A stretch of DNA of 64,000 bases from Gammaproteobacteria bacterium HGW-Gammaproteobacteria-13 (GTDB taxonomy: Bacteria; Pseudomonadota; Gammaproteobacteria; Pseudomonadales; Pseudomonadaceae): positions 124,001 through 188,000 of the forward strand of contig PGZH01000001.1 in the NCBI GenBank assembly GCA_002840155.1, written 5' to 3'. Below the pieces are notes generated by a model, which worked only from the letters and a program-made list of their open reading frames with translations, made no database searches and had not been told where the DNA came from. Positions 1 to 8,216 of this stretch are shown here, in pieces. Within the stretch, counting starts at the first letter, position 1. Every line of letters begins with the position of its first letter. The position numbers and the translations under genes were made by a program.

Positions 1-317
1 TGGCGCCGAAATCGGTGACCTCGCCGATTGCCATGCTGGTGGCCAATCAGATTGGCGGGATTGCCGCTCTGGCCGCGGTGTTCGTGATGATCACCGGGAT
101 TATCGGCGCCATCATCGGCCCGGCGTTGCTCAAACGCTGTGGTGTGCAGCACCCCGCCGCGCTGGGCATGGCCTTGGGCCTGACCGCTCATGCGGTCGGC
201 ACCGCGCGAGCGCTGCAGGAAGGTGAGGAGTGCGGCGCGTTTTCTGCCCTGGCGATGAGCCTGATGGGCGTGTTCACCGCCGTGCTGCTGCCGCTGGCTA
301 TTCTGTTGTGGCTATAA
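1..317 (+). CDS. lrgB: LrgB/CidB family membrane protein, C-terminal part (cut by window start)
   Basis: The reading frame is open from base 3 to the stop at 315-317, so the gene begins upstream of the window. The visible residues start APKSVTSPIAM, the conserved PKSVT-x-PIA segment of the LrgB/CidB family, followed by hydrophobic membrane segments and the family signature AHAVGTARALQ-x-GE before a final transmembrane helix. LrgB proteins are polytopic inner-membrane proteins, linked in other bacteria to murein hydrolase control and to export of small organic acids. An LrgA-type partner would normally sit just upstream, outside the window. The GTG at 15 is an internal codon, not the start. 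The family call is firm; the physiological role here is inferred only. Confidence 0.9.
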   Translation, partial: APKSVTSPIAMLVANQIGGIAALAAVFVMITGIIGAIIGPALLKRCGVQHPAALGMALGLTAHAVGTARALQEGEECGAFSALAMSLMGVFTAVLLPLAILLWL

Positions 318-327
318 GGAGGCGTCT

Positions 328-915
328 GTGACCTTACCGCTATTTCCCCTGAATACCGTGCTGTTCCCCGGCTGCATGCTCGACTTGCAGATATTCGAAG
401 CGCGTTACCTGGATATGATCAGCCGCTGCATGAAGCAGGGCCAAGGCTTTGGTGTGGTCTGCATTATCGACGGCGCTGAAGTGGGTGAGGCGGCGGGGCA
501 ATTCTCGGCAATAGGTTGCGAGGCGTTGATCCGTGATTTCCAGCAGCGGCCCAATGGCCTGCTAGGGATTCGCGTCGAGGGCGGTCGACGCTTTCGCGTG
601 CAGCGCGCCCAGGTCTTGCCGGATCAACTGACCCTGGCCGAAGTCGAGTGGCTGGACGAGCAGCCGGAGCAGCCGCTGGAGGCTGAACATGCCGACCTGG
701 CGGCGCTGCTCGGTGCGCTAAGCGCTCACCCGTTGGTGGCATCGCTGGGTATGCCGAGCGCGCCGGCAGGCCAGGAAGCATTGGCCAATCAGCTGGCCTA
801 CCTGTTGCCGCTGGATGCCGAGCAGAAGCTGCAATTGCTCGAAACGCCTGAAGTGCAGCTGCGCCTGGAGCTGCTGCAACAACTGCTGGAGCTGCTGCAG
901 GGCGAGCGTCAGTAG
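328..915 (+). CDS. LON N-terminal (substrate-binding) domain protein
   Basis: This is a 195-residue soluble protein with a GTG start preceded by AAGGAGG. It opens with LPLFPLNTVLFPGCMLDLQIFEARY, split here as LPLFPLNTVLFPG and LQIFEARYLDM, the hallmark of the ATP-dependent protease La (LON) substrate-binding domain. No AAA+ or protease domain follows, so it is a stand-alone LON-N protein of the kind common in proteobacteria, of unknown biochemical role (possibly peptide or protein binding). The C-terminal half is rich in Leu, Gln and Glu and is probably helical. It begins 10 nt after the lrgB stop, and its 3' end overlaps the convergent DedA-PAP2 gene by 7 nt. Confidence 0.85.
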   Translation: MTLPLFPLNTVLFPGCMLDLQIFEARYLDMISRCMKQGQGFGVVCIIDGAEVGEAAGQFSAIGCEALIRDFQQRPNGLLGIRVEGGRRFRVQRAQVLPDQLTLAEVEWLDEQPEQPLEAEHADLAALLGALSAHPLVASLGMPSAPAGQEALANQLAYLLPLDAEQKLQLLETPEVQLRLELLQQLLELLQGERQ

Positions 916-2225
916 CGGTACAGCAGCACCCCGGCGGAATACTGCCAGGTGGTGATGCCGCCGAGCAGGGCGAGAACCGCCGGCAGCAACAACCACCAGA
1001 CTTTCCCCGACAAAGCCGGCAGTGGCGTGCGCCATTGCACCAGGGCCAGGCTTAGCGCGCAGAAACAGGCAGCCAGCACGGCGCCGGCGATGATGTCGCT
1101 GGGCCAATGCACCCCCAGGTAAATCCGCGAACCGGCAATCGCCGCGGCCGGCAGACAGGCCAGCAGTAGCCAGGTCAGGCGCATACGGGGCGGTTGCCCG
1201 CGCCCGGCCAGCACCCCAAGCAGCAGACAGAAAGCGAAAGCCGCCGAGCTGTGCCCACTGGGAAAGCTGAAACTGCCCAGCGGTTCCAGCAGTACATCGG
1301 GGCGGCTGCGGGCGAAAAACGCCTTGAGTGCAGTGTTGGCCAGCGCAGTGCCGAGCAGGGTGCCAAGCGCCAGGCAGAGCGTGCGCCATTGTCGGGTCGC
1401 CAGCAGAATCAGGCACAGCAGCACGGCGGCGGCCAGTTGCGTGTGCATATCGCCGAGGCGGGTAGTCAGCACCATCAGGGTGTCCAGCGTCGGGCTGCGA
1501 TGCTCCTGCACCAAGGTCAGCAGGCCCTGGTCGAGCTGGCTCAGGTGCGGCCAGCTAAGCATTAGGCCAATCAGCAGGATCAGGCTTGCCGCCGCCGTCA
1601 GCAGGCAGGTGTGCCGTTGCTCACGCAGGCTGCCTTGCACGCTGATGCCCACCACCAGTGCCACTCCAGCAGCAATCCCCCCGGCCTGTGGCCAGAAACC
1701 GTCCGGCAGCGGCAGGCGCATGGCTGCGCCAGTAGCCCAGCCGGGCAGCATATAGGCGATGGACCAGCCGACACCGGCCAGTAGGCTGACGAGAAAAAAG
1801 CGCACGAAGGGCATGTCGAACATACCGGCGACCATCGGCAACATGGGCCGCAGTGGGCCGATAAAACGCCCGACCAGCAGGCTGGCGACGCCGTAACGCA
1901 CGAAGTAACCATGGGCGCTGTTCAGCCATTGCGGGTGACTACGCAGCACCGGCAGGCGGCCGATGTCCTGATGAAAGTAGCGCCCCAGCGCATAGGACAA
2001 GCAATCGCCCAGCAACCCGCCGCAAAACGCCAGCAGCAGGGTTTCGCCCAGGCCCAGCGCGCCGTTACCGGCTAACGCTGCGACGGCGAACAGCAGCACG
2101 GTGCCGGGTACGAGAAGGCCAACAATCGCCAGGCACTCGCCGCAAGCCAGCAAGAAAATCGCCAGGCCCAGCCATTCAGGGTTGGCGCTTAGCCAGAGGG
2201 TCAGGGTGTCGAACCATTGGCTCAT
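909..2225 (-). CDS. DedA family protein fused to a PAP2 phosphatase
   Basis: This 438-residue multi-pass inner-membrane protein has two joined modules. Residues about 1-190 are a DedA/SNARE-associated (VTT) domain, with the motifs ESLAIVGLLVPG-like ECLAIVGLLVPGT, FCGGLLGD and GRFIGPLRPMLPMVAG; DedA proteins are implicated in lipid carrier recycling and membrane-potential homeostasis. Residues about 215-415 are a type-2 phosphatidic acid phosphatase domain with the three catalytic motifs KAFFARSRP, PSGHS and SRIYLGVHWPSD, where the His residues of the last two form the phospho-transfer pair. Such fusions probably dephosphorylate a lipid pyrophosphate or phosphatidate at the periplasmic face; the substrate is not deducible. 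It overlaps the upstream glycosylase gene by 4 nt, implying co-translation. Confidence 0.9.
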   Translation of the reverse strand: MSQWFDTLTLWLSANPEWLGLAIFLLACGECLAIVGLLVPGTVLLFAVAALAGNGALGLGETLLLAFCGGLLGDCLSYALGRYFHQDIGRLPVLRSHPQWLNSAHGYFVRYGVASLLVGRFIGPLRPMLPMVAGMFDMPFVRFFLVSLLAGVGWSIAYMLPGWATGAAMRLPLPDGFWPQAGGIAAGVALVVGISVQGSLREQRHTCLLTAAASLILLIGLMLSWPHLSQLDQGLLTLVQEHRSPTLDTLMVLTTRLGDMHTQLAAAVLLCLILLATRQWRTLCLALGTLLGTALANTALKAFFARSRPDVLLEPLGSFSFPSGHSSAAFAFCLLLGVLAGRGQPPRMRLTWLLLACLPAAAIAGSRIYLGVHWPSDIIAGAVLAACFCALSLALVQWRTPLPALSGKVWWLLLPAVLALLGGITTWQYSAGVLLYRY

Positions 2226-2938
2226 TGGTGATCATCCATGGGGGTTAGCAGGTGATAGTCCTGGCCGGCCAGCTGGCCGCGCCGTAACGGGTTGCGGGTG
2301 CAGTGGCGGGCAAAGGCCGCGTCGACAAAACGGTAAGGCAGTTGTTCGTCGCGGCCATGGGGGATGCCCAGGCGCGCGCACTGCACGATCTGCTCTGGGC
2401 GTTCGCCGAGGTCTTCGACAAACAGGCGCTGTTCATCGAAGGCCTGCGCGTCCCACTCCGGCACTTTCAAACCGAGTGCTTTACACAGCAGGGTTTGCCC
2501 GGCGCAGAGGGTGTCGCGGCTGCGTGGCCTGCCCTGGGCGTCGGGATTATTCGTCTGCATCTGCGCCAGGGCCTCTGCGCCGCTGTGGGTGTCCTGCCAG
2601 GGGTAGGCGGATTTGATCAGCACCGCATTGCCGGGGCCTTGGGCGCTGAAGTTCAGCGAGTCGCCGCCGCGGGCGTAATACATATAGATGTGCCCGCCAT
2701 CCATAAACAGCGCCCGGCGTTTGTGGGTGTAACCGAGGGAGGCGTGGCTGCCTTTCTCGCTCAGGTAGTAGGCCTCGGTCTCGATAATTCGCGCGCTCAG
2801 CCAGAGCGCGCCCTGTTTATGGCGGATCACCTTGCCGAGCAGCTCGCGGGCCAGCAGGCGCGCGTCGCGGTCGAAGAAGCTGGCCGGCAGTGCGCGGCCT
2901 TCGGGCCAGGGCAAACTAAGGGTGGGTTCGTTGGGCAT
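2222..2938 (-). CDS. DNA-3-methyladenine glycosylase (AAG/Mpg family)
   Basis: A 238-residue base-excision repair enzyme that removes alkylated purines by hydrolysing the N-glycosidic bond. The N-terminal ARELLGKVIRH and ARIIETEAYY segments (the Glu of ETEAY activates water in the human homologue), HASLGYTHKRRALFMDGGHIYMY (seen as HASLGYT then MDGGHIYMYY) and the NAVLIKSAYP segment are typical of the AAG fold rather than of AlkA or Tag. It is cytoplasmic. The gene is upstream of, and overlaps by ATGA, the DedA-PAP2 gene, so the two are probably cotranscribed although no functional link is evident. Its start faces the methyltransferase gene across a 63-nt divergent promoter region. Confidence 0.92.
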   Translation of the reverse strand: MPNEPTLSLPWPEGRALPASFFDRDARLLARELLGKVIRHKQGALWLSARIIETEAYYLSEKGSHASLGYTHKRRALFMDGGHIYMYYARGGDSLNFSAQGPGNAVLIKSAYPWQDTHSGAEALAQMQTNNPDAQGRPRSRDTLCAGQTLLCKALGLKVPEWDAQAFDEQRLFVEDLGERPEQIVQCARLGIPHGRDEQLPYRFVDAAFARHCTRNPLRRGQLAGQDYHLLTPMDDHQ

Positions 2939-3001
2939 GCGCTGTCGTTGTGGCTTGGCTGGGCATAGGCTGGGGCGATCATAACAATAAGAGTCTTAAC
3001 C

Positions 3002-3856
3002 ATGCCTGAACGTGCCCGCGTCAGCAGCGCTCATATCAGCCCCAGCGCCCATTACACCGGTTATATCTGGTATCGCCATCAACTGGCGGATGCGGCCTTT
3101 GTCACCGGGTTTGGGCGTTTTGTGCATGGTTTGCTCAGCCCGATCACCTGGGGCGCGCGGGTCGGGTTCGGCCTGGATATCGAGCAGTTTCTGCTGCAGC
3201 GGCATTTGCAGATTGATGCCCAGCTGACTGCGGCGATTGAGCAGGGCGGGGTGTGTCAGGTGGTGGAGATTGCCTGCGGCCTGTCGCCACGCGGCCGGCG
3301 CTTTACCGCGCGTTATCCGCAGTTGCGCTATATCGAGGCGGACCTGCCGGTGATGGCTGCGCGCAAGCGCCTGCTGCTGAATGCCGAAGGCTGGCTGGGC
3401 AGTCAGCATCAGGTGCGCGCGGTGGATATTCTCGCCGAGGAGGGCAGTAAAAGCCTGGCGGCGTTATTTGCCGAGCTGGATCGCAGCAAGCCGGTGGTGG
3501 TGATTACCGAGGGGCTGGTGAATTACTTCGAGCTGGCGCTGATCGAGTCGTTCTGGACGCGTTTGGCCGAGCAGCTGCGTGAGTTTCCCCAGGCCACCTA
3601 CCTGACTGAGCTGTACCCCGATCTGCGCGAGCACCCGCGTTACCGCCAACTGCGTTGGGGCGTCGGTCTGATTGGTCGGCTGACCCGTGGCAGCTATCCG
3701 CTGCACTACCGCAACGATCAGGCGATTGTTCAGGGCTTTGAGAAATGTGGCTTTAGCCAAGTTGCGGTGTTCGACCCGAGTCGCACGGCCCAGTCGCTTG
3801 GCCTGGCTCCGTCGCGTAATGCCGGGCTGGTGCGGGTAATCGAGGCGCGAATTTAG
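3002..3856 (+). CDS. Leucine carboxyl methyltransferase-like SAM-dependent methyltransferase
   Basis: A 284-residue class I methyltransferase resembling the LCMT/TcmP/Ppm1 family: the SAM motif VVEIACGLSPRGRRF, then an acidic residue after the second strand (YIEADLP), and a later VVVITEGLVNYFE segment. These are features of O-methyltransferases that modify carboxyl groups or small metabolites. No specific substrate can be read from the sequence. The ATG at 3002 is preceded by a weak purine stretch (ATAAGAGTC). The gene is convergent with, and overlaps by 4 nt, the alpha/beta hydrolase gene on the opposite strand. Function beyond methyl transfer is unknown. Confidence 0.8.
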   Translation: MPERARVSSAHISPSAHYTGYIWYRHQLADAAFVTGFGRFVHGLLSPITWGARVGFGLDIEQFLLQRHLQIDAQLTAAIEQGGVCQVVEIACGLSPRGRRFTARYPQLRYIEADLPVMAARKRLLLNAEGWLGSQHQVRAVDILAEEGSKSLAALFAELDRSKPVVVITEGLVNYFELALIESFWTRLAEQLREFPQATYLTELYPDLREHPRYRQLRWGVGLIGRLTRGSYPLHYRNDQAIVQGFEKCGFSQVAVFDPSRTAQSLGLAPSRNAGLVRVIEARI

Positions 3857-5082
3857 GCGCAGGCCGCTGCCGGTAGCGGCTGCAGTTGGAACTGCGTTGC
3901 CAGTGCCTGACTGGCCTGCTGATCGCTGTGCGGGAAGACGAAGGCCAGGCCGTTTGAATCCTGACGCAGCGGTAGCAGAGGCTGGGCGGGCAGGTCTTTG
4001 CACAGCAGTTGCCAGCCGCGCACGCCGCGCATATTTGGCAGGTCGCCCCGCAACAGACCACCGAAGAAACCCAGCTCGCTGATTTCCACCGTCCACTCGC
4101 CGGCTTCGGCATGCTGCAGGCGTGCATGACGCTGGCTGGGCGGCACGCGTGGCTCGTGGCGTTTTTCCAATTGCAGCAATTGCTGCTGGGCCAGCAGGCT
4201 GCTGCCTGGGCTGCGACTTGGCAACGCTTCGCCACGCAGAAACGGGTTGTACAGGCTGGCGCAGGCGTCGCGTTGTTCGAATTGCGCCAGGTGATCGGCG
4301 TTGTGAATCAGCGCGCAACTGGCTTGGGCGCAGGCGGCGGCAAAGTGCGCGTGCTCCCAGGGTTGGGTGAAGTGGTCATATTCGCCGGCCAGCACCAGCG
4401 TCGGGCAGCTGGGGTGCAGGTGAAAGCCCTGAAAATCCAGCAGGCGCTGGCTGTTCTGTCGGTAACGCTCGATATCGGCGGCTGACAGACGCTGGATCTG
4501 CCGCAGCAATGCCTTGCGAAATACCGGGGCTACGCCGGTCTGTTCCAGGCGCAAAGGGTTAAGCAGGCCGGTCAGTGCGCCATGGGCAAAGGCCTCGCAC
4601 CTGCCTTCGGCCAGCAGCGCCAGGCCTTCCTGTAGCAGCAGGCGCGCACCGGGGCGGCCGAAGGCGGTGATCCCGGCCAACAGCACGCGGGCGCAGCGCT
4701 CGGGGTGACGGGCGGCGAATAGCGCTGCCAGGGCTGAACCATAGGACAGGCCGATGGGCATCAGTGGCGGCAGGTCGAGTTCTTCGGCGAAGGCGGCGAT
4801 CAGGTCGGCCAGCTGCTCCAGGCTCAGGTCGGGCACCAGTTGCAGGTTGCCGCCCTGGCTGGGCAGGTCGAGCAGGATCACCGGGTGTTCACCGAGCAGC
4901 TCGCTGACCTCGGCGGCAAACGAGCGAAAGCTCTGGAATGCGCCGCCCAGCAGTAACACGGGCGGACGCGGGTCATGGCTGCGGCAGGCGTAGGCCTGGT
5001 AGTGCAGGCGCAGGTCGCCGAGATGCAGCACCTGCGGGGCTTCGTTGAGTTGTGCGGCGCAGTAGTCGGTACGGTAATGCAT
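3853..5082 (-). CDS. Alpha/beta hydrolase with a PilZ-like C-terminal domain
   Basis: Taken from the ATG at 5082 (409 residues), which has GGTGGGA 6-7 nt upstream. The ATG at 5139 lacks a ribosome site and lies inside an inverted repeat. Residues about 20-280 form an alpha/beta hydrolase: nucleophile elbow GLSYGS (Ser113), Asp in GEYDHF (about 236) and His in NADHLAQF (about 264). Residues about 305-400 differ: RHEPR (308-312) fits the RxxxR motif of PilZ, and VEISELGFFGG resembles its D/NxSxxG motif with Glu in the first position, ending in GLAFVFPHSDQQAS, like the last PilZ strand. The protein may therefore couple a hydrolase or acyltransferase to c-di-GMP, or carry a degenerate PilZ fold. 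Substrate is unknown. Confidence 0.8.
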   Translation of the reverse strand: MHYRTDYCAAQLNEAPQVLHLGDLRLHYQAYACRSHDPRPPVLLLGGAFQSFRSFAAEVSELLGEHPVILLDLPSQGGNLQLVPDLSLEQLADLIAAFAEELDLPPLMPIGLSYGSALAALFAARHPERCARVLLAGITAFGRPGARLLLQEGLALLAEGRCEAFAHGALTGLLNPLRLEQTGVAPVFRKALLRQIQRLSAADIERYRQNSQRLLDFQGFHLHPSCPTLVLAGEYDHFTQPWEHAHFAAACAQASCALIHNADHLAQFEQRDACASLYNPFLRGEALPSRSPGSSLLAQQQLLQLEKRHEPRVPPSQRHARLQHAEAGEWTVEISELGFFGGLLRGDLPNMRGVRGWQLLCKDLPAQPLLPLRQDSNGLAFVFPHSDQQASQALATQFQLQPLPAAACA

Positions 5083-5130
5083 GCTGATCCCACCCCGGCG
5101 GTCGGCCGCCTGTCTTGCTTTTAATGGCAA

Positions 5131-5159
5131 GGTAAACATTCGGACGGTTTTTGTTTACC
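5131..5159. promoter_or_regulatory. Inverted repeat GGTAAACA-N13-TGTTTACC, candidate operator
   Basis: Perfect 8-bp arms at 5131-5138 and 5152-5159 are separated by 13 nt in the 264-nt divergent region between the alpha/beta hydrolase gene and proA, about 50 nt upstream of the hydrolase start. The size and A/T-rich arms resemble a dimeric regulator site rather than a terminator, since no T-tract follows on the hydrolase side. The cognate regulator is unknown. Confidence 0.45.
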
Positions 5160-5346
5160 TAACCTTCGGGCGGCAGAGTGGCGCTAGTGTCACTGTTTCT
5201 CGGGATGGCCTTCTGGTCGGCCCCTGGCGGCGTTACCGCAGGCTGCGGCGAACGCGCTGTATACCGTCTGCCGCGCAGCGCTGGGCGTGGAGCGGCGCGA
5301 CCGTTATACTCAGCGACTTTTTTCAACCGCCAGACCTGCCAAGACC

Positions 5347-6612
5347 ATGACTGAGTCCGTGCTCGACTATATGACCCGCCTGGGACAGGCCGCCCGCAGC
5401 GCTTCGCGCGTGCTGGCGCGTGCCAGTACTGCGCAGAAGAATCGTGCCCTGCAGGCCGCTGCGGCCGCGCTGGATGCGGCCCGCAGCGATTTGACTGCCG
5501 CCAACGAGCTGGACCTGGCCGCCGCGCGCGCCAATGGTCTGGAGCCGGCCATGGTTGACCGTCTGGCGCTGACGCCGGCGGTAATCGACAGCATGATCGA
5601 AGGCCTGCGTCAGGTCGCTACCTTGCCCGATCCGATCGGCGAGATTCGCGATATGCGCTACCTGCCGTCGGGCATTCAGGTTGGCAAGATGCGCGTACCG
5701 CTGGGCGTGATCGGCATCATCTATGAGTCGCGGCCGAACGTGACCATCGACGCCGCCAGCCTGTGCCTGAAATCCGGCAATGCCACCATCCTGCGGGGTG
5801 GCTCCGAGGCGATTCATTCCAATCAGGCGATTGCCCGTTGCATTCAGCTCGGCCTGTCTGAGGCCGGTTTGCCTGCCAGCGCCGTGCAAGTGGTGGAAAC
5901 CACGGATCGCGCCGCCGTTGGTGCGCTGATCACCATGCCGGAATTTGTTGACGTGATCGTGCCGCGTGGCGGCAAAGGCCTGATCGAGCGCATCAGCCGT
6001 GACGCCAAGGTGCCGGTGATCAAGCATCTGGATGGCGTATGCCACGTCTATATCGACGTTGCCGCCGACCTCGACAAGGCGATTCGCGTCGCCGACAACG
6101 CCAAGACCCAGCGCTACTCGCCGTGCAACGCCATGGAAACCCTGCTGGTACACGCCGCCGTGGCCGACAAGGTGCTGCCACCGCTGGCTGCGATCTACCG
6201 CGACAAGGGTGTTGAGCTGCGTGGCGACGCCGCGACCCGCGCGCTGCTCGGCAGCGACGTGCTGGAAGCCAGCGAAGACGACTGGTTTGCCGAATACAAC
6301 GCGCCGATTCTGGCGATTCGCATTGTCGATTCACTGGATGCCGCCATCGAGCACATCAACCATTACGGCTCGCAGCACACCGACGCGATCATCACCGAGA
6401 ACTTCAGTGATGCGCGGCGTTTCCTCACTGAAGTGGATTCCGCGTCGGTGATGGTCAACGCCTCGACCCGTTTTGCCGATGGTTTTGAATACGGCCTGGG
6501 CGCGGAGATCGGTATTTCCACCGATAAGCTGCACGCCCGTGGCCCGGTTGGTCTGGATGGGCTGACCAGCGAGAAGTACGTGGTGTTCGGCGACGGGCAC
6601 ATTCGTACCTGA
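5347..6612 (+). CDS. proA: Gamma-glutamyl phosphate reductase
   Basis: Catalyses NADPH-dependent reduction of L-glutamyl 5-phosphate to glutamate 5-semialdehyde, the second step of proline synthesis, in the cytoplasm. The ATG at 5347 gives 421 residues, the usual length, and starts [17 protein letters not shown]; the frame is open further upstream but without homology. Diagnostic segments are [31 protein letters not shown], the catalytic Cys region [15 protein letters not shown], and [20 protein letters not shown]. The nadD gene starts 13 nt downstream, so proA probably heads the long plus-strand operon. Confidence 0.98.
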   Translation: MTESVLDYMTRLGQAARSASRVLARASTAQKNRALQAAAAALDAARSDLTAANELDLAAARANGLEPAMVDRLALTPAVIDSMIEGLRQVATLPDPIGEIRDMRYLPSGIQVGKMRVPLGVIGIIYESRPNVTIDAASLCLKSGNATILRGGSEAIHSNQAIARCIQLGLSEAGLPASAVQVVETTDRAAVGALITMPEFVDVIVPRGGKGLIERISRDAKVPVIKHLDGVCHVYIDVAADLDKAIRVADNAKTQRYSPCNAMETLLVHAAVADKVLPPLAAIYRDKGVELRGDAATRALLGSDVLEASEDDWFAEYNAPILAIRIVDSLDAAIEHINHYGSQHTDAIITENFSDARRFLTEVDSASVMVNASTRFADGFEYGLGAEIGISTDKLHARGPVGLDGLTSEKYVVFGDGHIRT

Positions 6613-6625
6613 TGGGGCGTACCTG

Positions 6626-7300
6626 ATGGCCAAGCGCAGCGACGCCCAACGTACCGACGCTCGCCGCATCGGTCTGCTAGGCGGCACCTTTAATCCGGTG
6701 CATATCGGCCATCTGCGCAGCGCCGTGGAAGTGGCCGATGCGCTGCAGCTCGATGAACTGCGTCTGATCCCCAGCGCGCGGCCGCCACACCGTAGCGCGC
6801 CAGAGGTCAGTGCCGAGGATCGCTTGGCCATGGTCCGGTTGGCGGTAGCCGATGCCGGGGTGCTGCGGGTGGATGATCGCGAGCTGCAACGCGACAAGCC
6901 GTCCTACAGCATCGACACCCTGGAGTCGTTGCGCAGTGAATTGGCGGCGGACGATCAGCTGTTTTTGTTGCTGGGCTGGGATGCCTTCTGCGGTTTACCC
7001 AGTTGGCAGCGTTGGGAGGAGTTGCTGCAGCACTGCCATATTCTGGTGTTGCAGCGCCCGGATGCCGACAGTGAAGCGCCCGAGGCGCTGCGTAATCTGT
7101 TGGCGGCGCGCAGTGTGAGTGACCCTTCGGCCCTGAGTGGGCCGAGTGGGCAGATTGCTTTTATCTGGCAGACACCCCTGGCGGTGTCGGCTACCCAGGT
7201 CCGTTCGCTACTGGCGAGCGGAAAGTCGGCACGTTTTCTGGTGCCTGACGCGGTACTGGCCTATATCCATGCCCACGGACTGTACCGTGGCGCGAATTGA
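6626..7300 (+). CDS. nadD: Nicotinate-nucleotide adenylyltransferase
   Basis: A 224-residue cytoplasmic nucleotidyltransferase that transfers AMP from ATP to nicotinic acid mononucleotide, giving deamido-NAD. The T/HxGH signature is clear in [13 protein letters not shown] near the N-terminus, and the ISSTxxR-like C-terminal motif appears as [16 protein letters not shown]. The first about 10 residues ([10 protein letters not shown]) are an extension seen in Pseudomonas homologues. It lies 13 nt after proA and is followed at once by rsfS, the conserved nadD-rsfS-rlmH arrangement. Confidence 0.97.
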   Translation: MAKRSDAQRTDARRIGLLGGTFNPVHIGHLRSAVEVADALQLDELRLIPSARPPHRSAPEVSAEDRLAMVRLAVADAGVLRVDDRELQRDKPSYSIDTLESLRSELAADDQLFLLLGWDAFCGLPSWQRWEELLQHCHILVLQRPDADSEAPEALRNLLAARSVSDPSALSGPSGQIAFIWQTPLAVSATQVRSLLASGKSARFLVPDAVLAYIHAHGLYRGAN

Positions 7301-7322
7301 ACACGAGGCAAATGAGTTACTT

Positions 7323-7709
7323 ATGACTAAGGCAAAAATGCAGAGCGAAGAGTTGGTCAAACTGGCCATCGCAGCCCTGGAAGAGATCAAGGCGCAGGAC
7401 ATCACCACCATCGATGTGCGCGGCAAGACCAGCATCACCGATTTCATGTTGATCGCCAGCGGCACCTCCAGCCGTCACGTCAAGTCGCTGGTCGACAACG
7501 TGCTGGAGAAGGTCAAGGAGCAGGGCGTGCGCCCGATCGGCACTGAAGGCATGGACACCGGCGAGTGGGCACTGCTTGACCTCGGTGACATCGTGGTTCA
7601 CGTGATGCTGCCGACTGCCCGCCAGTTCTATGACCTTGAGCGTCTGTGGCAGGGTGCCGAGCAGAGCCGTGCGCAGTTCAGCGCCGAGCCGGGCCCAGAA
7701 CAGGAATAA
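7323..7709 (+). CDS. rsfS: Ribosomal silencing factor RsfS
   Basis: A 128-residue protein of the RsfS/Iojap family, which binds uL14 on the 50S subunit and blocks joining with the 30S subunit when nutrients are scarce. The ATG at 7323 starts [15 protein letters not shown]; longer in-frame versions overlap nadD and have no homology. Family motifs are [20 protein letters not shown] and [16 protein letters not shown], followed by REFYDLE-like [10 protein letters not shown]. The C-terminal 15 residues are a low-complexity tail (SAEPGPEQE). It sits 22 nt after nadD and 12 nt before rlmH. Confidence 0.97.
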   Translation: MTKAKMQSEELVKLAIAALEEIKAQDITTIDVRGKTSITDFMLIASGTSSRHVKSLVDNVLEKVKEQGVRPIGTEGMDTGEWALLDLGDIVVHVMLPTARQFYDLERLWQGAEQSRAQFSAEPGPEQE

Positions 7710-7721
7710 GGGCGCGCAGCG

Positions 7722-8189
7722 GTGCGGATCAAACTGATCGCCGTCGGCTCGCGGATGCCGCGTTGGGTGGAAGAGGGCTGGCAGGAATACGCCAAGCGCA
7801 TGCCCAGCGAGCTGTCTCTGGAACTGGTGGAAATTCCGCTGACCACCCGCGGCAAGAACGCCGATGTGGCGCGGATGATCCGTCAGGAAGGCGAGGCCAT
7901 GCTGGCCAAGGTTCAGCCTGGGGAACGCATCGTTACCCTGGAAGTCGAAGGGCGACCCTGGAGCACCGAGCAGCTGGCGGTCGAGCTGGACAAGTGGCGC
8001 CTGGATGCACGCACCGTCAACCTGATGGTCGGCGGCCCGGAAGGGCTGGCGCCCGAGGTGCAGGCGCGCAGTGAACAGCGTTGGTCGTTATCGCCGCTGA
8101 CCTTGCCGCACCCGCTGGTGCGGATTCTGATCGGCGAACAGATGTATCGTGCCTGGACCGTGTTGTCCGGCCACCCGTATCACAAATGA
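7722..8189 (+). CDS. rlmH: 23S rRNA (pseudouridine1915-N3)-methyltransferase
   Basis: A 155-residue SPOUT-class methyltransferase that methylates pseudouridine 1915 in helix 69 of 23S rRNA on assembled 70S ribosomes. The start codon is GTG. Signatures include [16 protein letters not shown] at the N-terminus, [13 protein letters not shown] forming part of the SAM-binding trefoil knot, and the C-terminal [19 protein letters not shown] with the terminal GHPYHK, all highly conserved in RlmH. Length is exactly as expected. It couples ribosome maturation with the cell-wall genes that follow 27 nt downstream. Confidence 0.98.
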   Translation: MRIKLIAVGSRMPRWVEEGWQEYAKRMPSELSLELVEIPLTTRGKNADVARMIRQEGEAMLAKVQPGERIVTLEVEGRPWSTEQLAVELDKWRLDARTVNLMVGGPEGLAPEVQARSEQRWSLSPLTLPHPLVRILIGEQMYRAWTVLSGHPYHK

Positions 8190-8216
8190 TTTTTCACCTC
8201 TGACCAGCAGCCACCG

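Noticed and set aside
718-1416. Long open frame on the minus strand across the LON-domain gene and the DedA-PAP2 gene
   Set aside because: It is a shadow of two well-supported genes; the translation is Arg/Ala/His-rich without any recognisable motif.
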